From Halpernia humi (GTDB lineage Bacteria > Bacteroidota > Bacteroidia > Flavobacteriales > Weeksellaceae), in assembly GCF_900108025.1 (NCBI RefSeq), contig NZ_FNUS01000005.1:1-64000 (forward strand): a DNA stretch of 64,000 bases. Direction: 5' to 3'. Shown piece by piece: positions 26,149-35,440 of this stretch (the first letter of the stretch is position 1; each line of letters begins with the position of its first letter). Position numbers and translations under genes: made by a program. Under the pieces are notes generated by a model. The model searched no databases and was not told the origin of the DNA. It was given only the letters and a program-made list of their open reading frames with translations.

Positions 26149-26427
26149 AAAAAAATATTATACAATTTTATCTTTGAATTTTTCGACAAATAAAAATGCT
26201 CCGTAGGAGCAATATCTTTGTAGAAAAAATGAACAATATCGAAAAAGAACTCCCTAGGAGTTTTTTTGTTCTTCGCGTAAAAATTAGCATTATGGTTGAA
26301 AGCGAACATCCAAAAAAATATTATACAATTTTATCTTTGAATTTTTCGACAAATAAAAATGCTCCGTAGGAGCAATATCTTTGTAGAAAAAATGAACAAT
26401 ATCGAAAAAGAACTCCGAAGGAGTTCA
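26111..26427. repeat. Tandem duplication with a 163-bp period, bearing promoter-like boxes and hairpins
   Basis: Two nearly identical units (about 26111-26262 and 26274-26427). Each has two TATCTTTG boxes 44 bases apart (26169, 26213; 26332, 26376), a hairpin TGCTCC-GTA-GGAGCA just before the second box, and a second hairpin AACTCC-NNN-GGAGTT near its end. In unit 1 the last hairpin is followed by T7, like a terminator; in unit 2 it is not. The first 38 bases of unit 1 overlap the end of the dispersed repeat. Confidence 0.85.
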
Positions 26428-26618
26428 ATCTTTTAAAGTAATTTTAATGACAAAATTATATTACATAATAATCACAGCAGAGATTCTTTCTGAATCATAA
26501 ACTACTAGCAAAATAACCACTTTTAAAATCTACATTATTTTCTGAATATCAACATAATTTCTGCAAAATCCTTAACATTATATTAAAATCTATACGAATT
26601 TTAAAGGATAATTTTTAT

Positions 26619-26626
26619 TAAATTTG
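26619..26626 (+). promoter_or_regulatory. Promoter-like -7 box (TAAATTTG) directly before ppc
   Basis: Matches TAnnTTTGC but ends only 3 bases before the ATG at 26630. If used, the mRNA would be leaderless or nearly so. It also overlaps the in-frame TTG at 26624, making that start unlikely. Confidence 0.4.
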
Positions 26627-26629
26627 CGC

Positions 26630-29167
26630 ATGCGAAATACAGACAGAAAAGAAAAATTCCGACAAATTGTAGAAAATAAATTCCAGATTTACAACTCACT
26701 TTTTATGAGTTTGCCTTATGATAAAATGAGTAATATCGGGATGTTGCTGCCATTTTTATACGAAGAAAGCAAAGAAGGCTACGACGCTGGAAAAACCCCT
26801 GAAGAAATTTTAGAAAATTTTTTTACCAATCACACACATCTAAAAACGGAAGAAGAAAAATTAGACCTATTATTTAAAATCATTCAATATATTGAGCGAC
26901 AAGTTGTGCTTTTTGACAGTATTGAAGATGCAGCATTTCCGTCTTTGCATTCCGACTCTGATGCAGGAACGGTACAAAATATTTTCGAGCGCGCCACACA
27001 GCAAAATTCTTTGCAGCAAGTGCGCGAAAAATTAAATCAATTTGGAGTGAAGGTCGTTTTCACAGCGCATCCAACACAGTTCTATCCCAATTCTGTACAG
27101 CGTATTTTGCACGATTTAAAAACGCAAATAACAGCAGATTCTATCACTCAGATCGATTTACTTTTGCAACAATTAGGAAAAACGCCGTTTTTGAATAAAG
27201 AAAAACCAACGCCTTTAGATGAAGCAATGAGCATTATTTACTATTTGCGCTACATTTATTACGACACTTTGGGCGAACTTTTCACCGAAATAAAATCAAT
27301 TTTTAAGACCGACGGATTTCATTTGCATGAAGATTTATTTCAACTGGGATTTTGGCCCGGCGGAGACAGAGATGGAAACCCTTTTGTAACAGCAGATATA
27401 ACCAAAAAAGTGGCTGAAGAACTGCATCTTTCTATTCTAAAATCTTACTATAGTCATTTAAAATATGTGCGTAGAAGATTAAGTTTTAGAGGTGTTTCAG
27501 AAATTTTAGATCAACTAAGCACCAAATTATATGATGCCATTTTTAAAGAAGAATGTGATATTTCTGCCGAAGACCTCATTTCTGAAATTGATAAAGCAGA
27601 AGAAATTTTAAACACTAAACATAATGGACTTTTCAAAAATTTATTAGATAATTTTAGAGATAGAATTCGGATTTTTGGGACGCATTTCGCAGGTTTAGAT
27701 TTACGACAAGACAGCAGAATTTTGCAAAAAACAATAGATTTTATTGTTTCAAAATACGACCAAGAAAATTTAACCGAAAATGAAAAATTTAATTATCTAA
27801 TCGAAAATAAACCACAGATAAATTTTGAAAATTGGGAAGATAATGTGATAAAAGATACCTTGAAAACGGTATCGCAAATCCCTGAAATTCAGAATAAAAA
27901 TGGTGAACGCGGGATGAACCGATTTATCATTTCAAACGCAGAAGCCGTGAAAGATGTGATGAATGTTTTGGCGTTTTTTAAAGTTTGCCAGTTTGAAGAC
28001 GACGCTATAAAAATGGATATTATTCCGCTTTTTGAAACCATGGAAGGTTTGGGAAATGGCGAAAGTGTGATGAAAGAATTGTATGAAAACCCAATTTATA
28101 AAAAACATTTGGAACGCCGCGGAAACCAACAAACCATTATGCTTGGCTTTTCTGATGGCACCAAAGATGGTGGTTATTTAAAAGCGAATTGGGAAATTTT
28201 TACTACCAAAGAAAAACTGACAAAAATTTCTGAAGAATATGGAATAAAAGTCATTTTCTTCGACGGTCGTGGCGGTCCACCTGCAAGAGGAGGCGGCAAA
28301 ACGCACGATTTTTATGCGTCGCAAGGAAAAACAATTGCGAATAATAAAATTGAATTAACCATTCAAGGGCAAACGATTACGAGTGTTTTTGGAAATAAAG
28401 AACAGGCAAAATTTAATTTTGAACAGCTTCTAACTGCAGGAATTGAAAATGATGTCTTCGAAAATTCTAAAAAAGAATTATCACAAGAAGAACGACATTT
28501 ATTTGAAAAATTAGCAAAATCTAGTTTTAAAAAGTATTCTTCTTTAAAAGCCAACCCGCTATTTGTACCTTATTTGCAGGAAATGAGCACCTTAGAATAT
28601 TACGGAAAAGCAAACATCGGCAGCAGACCGAGCAAACGCGGCGGAAGTTCAGAATTAAGATTTGAAGATTTACGAGCGATACCTTTTGTGGGAAGTTGGT
28701 CGCAATTGAAACAAAATGTTCCGGGATTTTTTGGAGTAGGAACTGCATTGCAACAGTTTAAAAATGAAGGAAAATTTAATGAAATAGTCGAACTTTTTAA
28801 AGGTTCAGATTTCTTTAAAACCTTAATCTTAAACAGTATGATGAGTTTAAGCAAATCCTATTTTCCACTAACTTCTTATATGAAAAAAGATAAAAAATAT
28901 GGTGATTTTTGGCAAATTTTATTTGATGAATATCAACTTTCGAAAGATTTAATGCTTGAATTGACGGGTTTTAAAACATTAATGGAAGAAGAACCTATTT
29001 CTCAAAAATCTGTAGAAATTCGAGAAAAAATAGTGTTGCCACTTTTGAGTATTCAGCAATATGCTTTAATAAAGATAAAAGAAAACCCAGAAAATAAAGA
29101 AGCGTTTGAAAAATTAGTGATGCGCTCTCTATTTGGAAATATCAATGCAAGTCGAAATTCTGCCTAA
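26630..29167 (+). CDS. ppc: Phosphoenolpyruvate carboxylase
   Basis: Anaplerotic enzyme of 845 residues that makes oxaloacetate from PEP and bicarbonate. Catalytic segments: FTAHPTQ (His near 150), GGDRDGNPF near 245, FDGRGGPPARGGGKTHDF near 545, and GSRPSKRGG near 665. FRDRIRIFGTHFAGLDLRQDS holds another conserved Arg region. It is slightly shorter than the E. coli enzyme (883) and has the Bacteroidetes version of the glycine loop. The ATG at 26630 is preferred over the TTG two codons earlier. Confidence 0.95.
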   Translation: MRNTDRKEKFRQIVENKFQIYNSLFMSLPYDKMSNIGMLLPFLYEESKEGYDAGKTPEEILENFFTNHTHLKTEEEKLDLLFKIIQYIERQVVLFDSIEDAAFPSLHSDSDAGTVQNIFERATQQNSLQQVREKLNQFGVKVVFTAHPTQFYPNSVQRILHDLKTQITADSITQIDLLLQQLGKTPFLNKEKPTPLDEAMSIIYYLRYIYYDTLGELFTEIKSIFKTDGFHLHEDLFQLGFWPGGDRDGNPFVTADITKKVAEELHLSILKSYYSHLKYVRRRLSFRGVSEILDQLSTKLYDAIFKEECDISAEDLISEIDKAEEILNTKHNGLFKNLLDNFRDRIRIFGTHFAGLDLRQDSRILQKTIDFIVSKYDQENLTENEKFNYLIENKPQINFENWEDNVIKDTLKTVSQIPEIQNKNGERGMNRFIISNAEAVKDVMNVLAFFKVCQFEDDAIKMDIIPLFETMEGLGNGESVMKELYENPIYKKHLERRGNQQTIMLGFSDGTKDGGYLKANWEIFTTKEKLTKISEEYGIKVIFFDGRGGPPARGGGKTHDFYASQGKTIANNKIELTIQGQTITSVFGNKEQAKFNFEQLLTAGIENDVFENSKKELSQEERHLFEKLAKSSFKKYSSLKANPLFVPYLQEMSTLEYYGKANIGSRPSKRGGSSELRFEDLRAIPFVGSWSQLKQNVPGFFGVGTALQQFKNEGKFNEIVELFKGSDFFKTLILNSMMSLSKSYFPLTSYMKKDKKYGDFWQILFDEYQLSKDLMLELTGFKTLMEEEPISQKSVEIREKIVLPLLSIQQYALIKIKENPENKEAFEKLVMRSLFGNINASRNSA

Positions 29168-29284
29168 TAAAAACTTAATGTCTCAAAATTATCCAATATG
29201 AATTATTGTCCCAAAATGAGTTTTTAGTACGAAATTAATAGTAAAAAAACCATTTACATATATATTTAATAAAATTAAGTGAAA

Positions 29285-29292
29285 TATTTTTG
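29285..29292 (+). promoter_or_regulatory. Promoter-like -7 box (TATTTTTG) before the GH57-like gene
   Basis: Matches TAnnTTTG in the ppc-amylase gap. A strong hairpin with a T run (29320-29346) lies between it and the start codon, so transcripts would pass a terminator-like structure early. Confidence 0.4.
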
Positions 29293-29319
29293 TAATTTAC
29301 GATTTATTTGAATACATTT

Positions 29320-29346
29320 ATAGCCAGTTAGAAACTGGCTATTTTT
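29320..29346 (+). terminator. Terminator (or attenuator) between ppc and the GH57-like gene
   Basis: Perfect 10-bp stem ATAGCCAGTT-AGA-AACTGGCTAT followed by TTTT. It lies 153 bases after the ppc stop and 55 bases before the next ATG. Confidence 0.75.
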
Positions 29347-29400
29347 AATTTAATGGTTTATGACAATAGTTGGTTTAAGTTTATTTTAATATAAAACTTT

Positions 29401-32400
29401 ATGAAAAAAATTGTACTTATTTTTGCATTGATCTTCGTTGCAATCTTCCATGCCCAAGTTCAAACCACTTATCTGTGGCACATGCATCAGCCGACTTATT
29501 GGGGCGAAACGAGTAAAATAAACCCAAATAGATACCAAACGGTAAAAGAATCACAAGATTTGAAAATGTCTGGCGGCAATACTTATTCCGATGGTTTAGC
29601 GCATCCGTTGAATGATTTGAATGAGATTTTTGGTTCAGCAGACCGGGTAAACGCCTATCAATTTGCACCAAAAAATGCCGTAAATAGCATTAGAAGTTTA
29701 CCAAACGCCGGCGCACAAATTACCTATGGCGGCTCATTAATAGAAAATATAAATTCTTTAGCAGCAGCCAACCAGTGGGGCTATGTGCCATCTTGGAAAG
29801 ACAACGTCAACACGGCGCATTCTTGGCTCACTTCAGGTGGAAAACCTAGAATGGATGTAATGGGTTTCACGATGCATCACACGCTTTCGCCCTTAGCTTC
29901 AGATGAAGTTTTAAAGAAAGAAATAGAAGCGCATAAATATTATCAAACACAACAATTCGGTTATTATTCTAATGGATTTTGGCCAGCCGAAGCCAGTTTT
30001 TCTGAAAATATTATTAAAGTTTTAAAAGAAGAAGGTTTTAATTGGACGGTTGTGGCTAACTCACATTTAGCACGAACTTTAGCCGATTATCCTTTGGTTT
30101 TTGGGACAAACGGATGCAATATTGACCCACCAAATAAAGCCGATAAAGTTGAAACAACAGGCGTAAATTGGTCAAATGGTCAAATTGATGGTCGTGGCGG
30201 TCAGTTTGCGGCGCCTTATTGTTTTACGCCACATAAAGCAAAATATGTTGATCCAGAAACGGGTGTAGAATCTATAATTTCGATCATTCCGATGGCTGAA
30301 CTAGACAGTTATAAAGACGGATTTTCTCAGCAAGGAACGGATAATATAGACACAAACATTGCACCTTACGCAGATCCTGCAAGACCGCCATTGGTTTTAT
30401 TAGCACATGATGGCGATAATGCTTGGGGCGGCGGAAGCAGTTATTATAATGAAGCTGTTCCAGGTTTTTCTAATGCGGCTGCGGCTAAAGGTTACAATCC
30501 AACCACAATTGAGCAATATTTAAAAGATTTTCCTATTCCTGATTCGGATGTGGTTCATGTAGAAGATGGTTCGTGGTTCAATGCCGCAAATGATTGGGGT
30601 TCACCACAATTCATCAATTGGTTTTGGCCATTGACGGATCCTGTGGATAAAAGTAAATTTAACCCAAATGGATGGACTGAAGACGTTAGAAACCAAGCCG
30701 TACTTTTTGCTGGCGAAAATTTCTGTAAAATGGCCGAAGAATTAAATGGTGGTGTTAATATTGCAGATGTTGTAAACCCAACTTCAAGTTCGCCAGAAGC
30801 GGCAAAAGCTTGGAATTTTCTCCTTCCAGGCTATGACAGTGGAAACGCTTATTATGGTTTGGCTTTAGATTTAGAAATAAAAGCAACTTTAGCAGCAAAC
30901 CGCGCTATTTCGCATGCACAATTGGTTATCGATGCGCACCCAAATGTAGATACCACAAAACCTTCGGTTTTAGTTCCGCAAAGATATCCTTATAATCCGG
31001 GTGAAATTGGTTTTGGACCCAATTATGGTTATAAACAAATTTTAAATTCTGCTGATTTTTCAGTTTGGACTTTGGCTTTCGACGTTTCTGGAATTCAATC
31101 CGCCGTTTTAAAATATAGAATTGATGCGGATGGCAAAAATCCGTTAACATCAAACCAAAATGAAACTTATGCCGGCGGTCCAGAAGTGGGAAGTTGGATT
31201 TCTAAACCGATGAATGAAAGAATTTTCCCGAAAGATAACGTTACAAATAACCCAGAAGTATCTTTCTTTATGCTGCCAGATTATATCGCTAATCTTTATT
31301 GGGCAGAAATAAACGGTATTTCAGAAAAACTATTAGATTATTATATTGAAGTAACAGATAAAAAAGGAAATGTTACTAAAACTAAAATAGAACACGTTTG
31401 GGTCGGTAAAAACTTAAATGTAAATCCTAAAATTACAATTACCCCAGAAAGTAATTATTCTGCAACTGCATTAGATATTACAATTAATGCAACAAGCAAC
31501 TCCGATGCGAATCCCACTATTTATTATACACTCGACGGAACGACGCCAACAACTGCTTCAAGTTCTGCTACGAGTACAAAAACTATAAATATTACCACAA
31601 CCACAACTGTAAAAGCATTTGCAAAAGATGCGGAAGGAAATGTTTCAGATGTAAGTTCAAAAACCTATTATATAGGCGTTATACCAACATTTACAGTCTA
31701 TTTTAAACCACCAACAACTTGGACTACTCCACCGAAAATTTACCATTGGCAAGCTTTACCTACCGGTTCTTTAGCAGATGGAGTTTGGCCAGGCGAAACT
31801 ATGACAGAAGGTTGCGACGGTTGGTATTCTTACACTTTTACTGGTATTTCTTCCACCAATATTATTTTTAATAATGGAACAGGCGGTGCAGGAAACCAAA
31901 CTGCTGATTTATCTGCAAATGGAACTGCTTATTATGACGGCACTACAAATACTTGGCTTTCAACACCTCCAACAATTTCAAATCCTTGTCTAAAAATCTC
32001 ACCTTCTGGTGGCACTTTTGCTAGTGGAACGCCTGTGAATGTTGTTTTAAGCGCGACAGATTCAACAGATCCAAATCCAACTATTTATTATACTACAAAC
32101 GGAACTGAACCTAGCGTTTTTTCGTCTAGTTTTACGGGAAATGGAAATTTATCAATCAGCGCAAATACCACTTTAAAGGCTTTTGCAAAAAATTCTACTG
32201 ATGAAATGTCGGCAGTGAAAACCGAAATTTATAATTTTTCTTCTTCAGGAATAACCGTTCATTTTAAACCCGATCCTACCGCTGCTGGTTGGAATGGCGT
32301 TACTCCAAGAGTCTATTATTGGAATATGACAGGCGGTGCAGTTCCTGCTGCAACTTGGCCGGGCAACCTCATGGTGGACGAAGGAAATGGTTATTTTAAA

Positions 32401-32781
32401 TATACTTTCCCCGGCGTAACGTCCTTAAATGTAATTTTTAATAATGGAAACAGCGATGTAGGAACCAACCAAACGCCCGATATCACAAACATAACAAACG
32501 ATATTTATTACGATTGGGCTACACAAAGTTTGAATACAAACGAGAAAAATTTAGCGAAAAAACTAATACTTTATCCAAATCCTGTAAAAGATCTATTAAA
32601 TTTAAAATCTGATTTAATATTTACAAAATATGCACTTTATGATAGCACAGGAAATATGATTGAACAAAAAGAATTGAAAAATAACCAAATTAAAGTGTCG
32701 CAATTACCGACGGGAATGTATTATTTAAAACTGCTTTCCAAAGATGGTAAAATAAATTTCGAACAATTTATAAAACAGTAA
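29401..32781 (+). CDS. Secreted GH57-like amylase with two starch-binding modules and T9SS tail
   Basis: Protein of 1126 residues with a signal peptide (1-18, FHAQ). The catalytic part (about 20-500) begins YLWHMHQP, the GH57/GH119 region I. GFWPAEASFS puts the likely nucleophile at Glu197, and LLAHDGDNAWGG gives the acid at Asp337 or Asp339. After it come two repeats of a chitobiase-type beta domain (IYYTLDGTTPT, IYYTTNGTEPS), each followed by a CBM26-like module (VYFKPPTTW-PKIYHW, VHFKPDPTAAGW-PRVYYW; each with PG-TM/LM and NGNSD-type turns). The end LILYPNPVKDLL...FIKQ is a T9SS type A sorting domain. It probably degrades starch or glycogen at the cell surface. Confidence 0.88.
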   Translation: MKKIVLIFALIFVAIFHAQVQTTYLWHMHQPTYWGETSKINPNRYQTVKESQDLKMSGGNTYSDGLAHPLNDLNEIFGSADRVNAYQFAPKNAVNSIRSLPNAGAQITYGGSLIENINSLAAANQWGYVPSWKDNVNTAHSWLTSGGKPRMDVMGFTMHHTLSPLASDEVLKKEIEAHKYYQTQQFGYYSNGFWPAEASFSENIIKVLKEEGFNWTVVANSHLARTLADYPLVFGTNGCNIDPPNKADKVETTGVNWSNGQIDGRGGQFAAPYCFTPHKAKYVDPETGVESIISIIPMAELDSYKDGFSQQGTDNIDTNIAPYADPARPPLVLLAHDGDNAWGGGSSYYNEAVPGFSNAAAAKGYNPTTIEQYLKDFPIPDSDVVHVEDGSWFNAANDWGSPQFINWFWPLTDPVDKSKFNPNGWTEDVRNQAVLFAGENFCKMAEELNGGVNIADVVNPTSSSPEAAKAWNFLLPGYDSGNAYYGLALDLEIKATLAANRAISHAQLVIDAHPNVDTTKPSVLVPQRYPYNPGEIGFGPNYGYKQILNSADFSVWTLAFDVSGIQSAVLKYRIDADGKNPLTSNQNETYAGGPEVGSWISKPMNERIFPKDNVTNNPEVSFFMLPDYIANLYWAEINGISEKLLDYYIEVTDKKGNVTKTKIEHVWVGKNLNVNPKITITPESNYSATALDITINATSNSDANPTIYYTLDGTTPTTASSSATSTKTINITTTTTVKAFAKDAEGNVSDVSSKTYYIGVIPTFTVYFKPPTTWTTPPKIYHWQALPTGSLADGVWPGETMTEGCDGWYSYTFTGISSTNIIFNNGTGGAGNQTADLSANGTAYYDGTTNTWLSTPPTISNPCLKISPSGGTFASGTPVNVVLSATDSTDPNPTIYYTTNGTEPSVFSSSFTGNGNLSISANTTLKAFAKNSTDEMSAVKTEIYNFSSSGITVHFKPDPTAAGWNGVTPRVYYWNMTGGAVPAATWPGNLMVDEGNGYFKYTFPGVTSLNVIFNNGNSDVGTNQTPDITNITNDIYYDWATQSLNTNEKNLAKKLILYPNPVKDLLNLKSDLIFTKYALYDSTGNMIEQKELKNNQIKVSQLPTGMYYLKLLSKDGKINFEQFIKQ

Positions 32782-32800
32782 TTTATTTCATATTTTAATA

Positions 32801-32830
32801 AAACACTTCAAAAGCGAAGTGTTTTTTTTT
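32801..32830 (+). terminator. Terminator after the GH57-like gene
   Basis: Stem AACACTTC-AAAAGC-GAAGTGTT followed by T9. Confidence 0.88.
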
Positions 32831-33012
32831 GCTCTTTTTTTAAGTAAAATGAAAATAATTTTTGGCATTAAATCCATCCTAGAACTGATTTTAAAAGGGA
32901 AAACTTGCTACAATTATTATTTATAATCATTCAAAATAAACATTAATTTAAAAATAAAGAAAACCAACTTTAAAAATGGCTCGTAACTATTATTAAATTA
33001 AAAACTATCAAA

Positions 33013-33432
33013 ATGAATAAAAAAGTAAAATATACTTTAATAAGTATTTCCACATTAGTAGTTGCTTTTCTTGTATTTAAAATTTTTACTGCGACACCTG
33101 AAACCGTAAATAACCCTTACGTGCAAATGAGCCGCATAGATTTTAAAGAAAATATAAATCCTACGCAAGCCAAACAAATTTGTAAAGATTTGAGAAGTAT
33201 AAAAGGCTTAACATCAGATTCTATTATTGTAAAAAGAAACAGCGTTGTTTATTTTTCAAAAAATACAGAAACAAATTCCAAAAAAGTGTACGACCAACTA
33301 ATGAGCAAAGGCAATTACAACGCCACTCGTTTTATTGTTGTAGCAGATAATTCTAATCGAGAAGTTTGCCCAATGGACAAAAATGGTCTTCCATACAAAA
33401 TATCAAAAAAACTCATTCAATTTTTTAATTAA
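33013..33432 (+). CDS. Small membrane-anchored protein of unknown function
   Basis: 139 residues; I do not recognise a family. One hydrophobic segment at about 7-25 suggests a signal anchor. The soluble part has a possible alpha/beta fold (DFKENINPTQAKQICKDLRSI, IIVKRNSVVYFSKN, NYNATRFIVVADN) and ends in a conserved-looking CPMDKNGLPYKISKKLI. Its stop lies 16 bases before the hemoglobin-like lipoprotein gene, so both probably form one transcript and may act together in the envelope. Confidence 0.7.
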   Translation: MNKKVKYTLISISTLVVAFLVFKIFTATPETVNNPYVQMSRIDFKENINPTQAKQICKDLRSIKGLTSDSIIVKRNSVVYFSKNTETNSKKVYDQLMSKGNYNATRFIVVADNSNREVCPMDKNGLPYKISKKLIQFFN

Positions 33433-33448
33433 TCTTTAATATTCTATT

Positions 33449-34039
33449 ATGAAACATTATTCAAAAATCGCACTCGGTTTACTATTAGTATCCTCAGTAG
33501 CTCTTACATCTTGCCGACAAGACAACACCGTAACGCCAGATCCGCCAATGGAATCTATCTATGCAAGATTAGGTGGTTCTACAATGGTTCCTGATCCAGA
33601 CAATGCAGGACAAATGATCGAACAAGGTCGTTTAAATTTCAGAAAAGTAGTTAATTCGGCCATTGGACTAATTGCCGCTGATGCAAATAACAATGTATCA
33701 GGTAATTTGGGCGATTATTTTAAAGTGCTTTTGGCTGAAGTAAATGCAGGAAATACAACAGGTTTTGCTGAATTATCCGACAATCTTACAAGTTTTTTCT
33801 CTTATAACACAGGTGGAACAAACGCTGTAAATACATACAAAGGTGATGATATGGTCACTGCGCACGATCCATCAAAAAACTCAAGAATTGGTAAAAAAGT
33901 AACCGCTGAAGATTACACAAAATTTGAAGGTTATGTTGGCAAAGCAGCTAATATGAACGGTGTGGCCGCTGATACCCAACTCTACAAAGATATAGTTGCA
34001 GTTTTGGAATCTTTGCGACCACAAATCATTCAAAAATAA
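33449..34039 (+). CDS. Lipoprotein resembling group 1 truncated hemoglobin
   Basis: 196 residues with a lipobox ALTSC (Cys22). Residues 36-43 SIYARLGG match the N-terminal LYERLGG of truncated hemoglobins. Later, FFSYNTGG (117-123) and YKGDDMVTAHDP (130-141) resemble the E/F region FLTxxxGGPxxYxGRDMxxAH, with His139 at the proximal-heme-ligand place; the closing I-VLESLRPQII fits helix H. The B-E region is longer than usual. Heme binding and a periplasmic location are inferences. hemA (heme pathway) follows after a terminator. Confidence 0.7.
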   Translation: MKHYSKIALGLLLVSSVALTSCRQDNTVTPDPPMESIYARLGGSTMVPDPDNAGQMIEQGRLNFRKVVNSAIGLIAADANNNVSGNLGDYFKVLLAEVNAGNTTGFAELSDNLTSFFSYNTGGTNAVNTYKGDDMVTAHDPSKNSRIGKKVTAEDYTKFEGYVGKAANMNGVAADTQLYKDIVAVLESLRPQIIQK

Positions 34040-34055
34040 AAAACAATTCCATTTG

Positions 34056-34086
34056 AAAATGCTATCTCAAAAGGATAGCATTTTTT
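34056..34086 (+). terminator. Terminator after the hemoglobin-like lipoprotein gene
   Basis: Stem AAAATGCTATC with GATAGCATTTTT, 7-base loop and T run. Confidence 0.88.
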
Positions 34087-34156
34087 AAAAATTCACAACT
34101 TAAAAATTATTTGACTTTAAAAAAGTCTATTAATAAACGATTTGAAAATTCTCACT

Positions 34157-35416
34157 ATGCAAAACTTCAATACCACAAAACACCAATCTTTTTATGCATT
34201 AGGTATCAGTTACAAAAAAGCGGATGCAAAAATGAGAGGGAAATTTAGTTTAGACGCGGCAGCCAAAGCCACTTTGCTAATACAAGCCGAAGCAGAAGGA
34301 ATTGAAGCATTAATAGTAACTTCTACCTGCAACAGAACAGAAATCTATGGTTTTGCCGATCATCCTTATCAATTAATAAAATTACTTTGCGAAAACAGCA
34401 ATGGCACGGTAGAAGAATTTCAAGAGATTGCATATATTTATAAAAATAACGAAGCCGTAAATCATATCTTTCGCGTAGGAACAGGTTTAGACAGCCAAAT
34501 TTTAGGCGATTTTGAAATTATTAGTCAACTAAAATTGGCTTTTAATCAAAGTAAATCTAGTGGTTTGGTTAATACATTTCTAGAAAGATTAGTCAATTCT
34601 GTTATTCAAGCGAGCAAAAAAATCAAAAACGAAACAGATATTTCTACAGGTGCAACTTCGGTTTCATTTGCAGCAGTTCAATATATTATAAAAAACGTAT
34701 CAAATATTTCGAGCAAAAATATTCTACTTTTTGGGACCGGGAAAATAGGTACAAATACCTGCGAAAACTTAGTAAAACATTCTAAACACGATAAAATTAC
34801 TTTGATAAACAGAACCGCTCACAAAGCAGAACGTTTAGCAGAAAAATTAGATTTAGTGGTAAAAGACCATTCAGATTTAAAATTAGAATTAGAAAAAGCC
34901 GACGTTGTAGTTGTTGCAACTGGCGCACAAACGCCAACTTTAGATAAATCATTTTTAAATCTTAAAAAACCTTTATTAATTTTAGATTTGTCGATTCCGA
35001 AAAACGTCAATGAAAATGTTAATGAAATTGAAGGCGTTACATTAATTCATTTAGATCATTTATCTTTAATAACAGATGAAACGCTTGAAAAAAGAAAACT
35101 TCACATTCCAAAAGCGGAAAGCATTATTGAAGAAATTAAAGCAGAATTTTTCGATTGGACAAATAACAGAAAATTTGCACCAACTATACAAGCATTGAAA
35201 GAAAAATTTAATGCTATAAAAGAAAGCGAATTGAATTTTCAAAGAAAAAAATTAGCCTATTTTGATGAAGAGCAAGCAGAAATAATTAGCAACAAAATCA
35301 TCCAAAAAATTACAAATCACTTTGTAAACCATTTAAAAAATGGCGATTCAATGGACGATGAAATCGATTGGATCAACAAAATTTTTCAGTTGGATAAAGA
35401 GAAATTGTTTGTTTAG
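34157..35416 (+). CDS. hemA: Glutamyl-tRNA reductase
   Basis: First enzyme of the C5 tetrapyrrole pathway, 419 residues, reducing glutamyl-tRNA to glutamate-1-semialdehyde. The catalytic cysteine is in VTSTCNRTEIYG (about residue 55), the GLDSQILGDFEI segment is at about 115, and the NADPH site is LLFGTGKIG near 195. The C-terminal dimerisation helix has the long coiled-coil-like region. The ATG at 34157 is chosen over the in-frame TTG at 34142. hemL is not in the window. Confidence 0.95.
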   Translation: MQNFNTTKHQSFYALGISYKKADAKMRGKFSLDAAAKATLLIQAEAEGIEALIVTSTCNRTEIYGFADHPYQLIKLLCENSNGTVEEFQEIAYIYKNNEAVNHIFRVGTGLDSQILGDFEIISQLKLAFNQSKSSGLVNTFLERLVNSVIQASKKIKNETDISTGATSVSFAAVQYIIKNVSNISSKNILLFGTGKIGTNTCENLVKHSKHDKITLINRTAHKAERLAEKLDLVVKDHSDLKLELEKADVVVVATGAQTPTLDKSFLNLKKPLLILDLSIPKNVNENVNEIEGVTLIHLDHLSLITDETLEKRKLHIPKAESIIEEIKAEFFDWTNNRKFAPTIQALKEKFNAIKESELNFQRKKLAYFDEEQAEIISNKIIQKITNHFVNHLKNGDSMDDEIDWINKIFQLDKEKLFV

Positions 35417-35440
35417 AATCTGTTAGATTATTGTTTTTCT

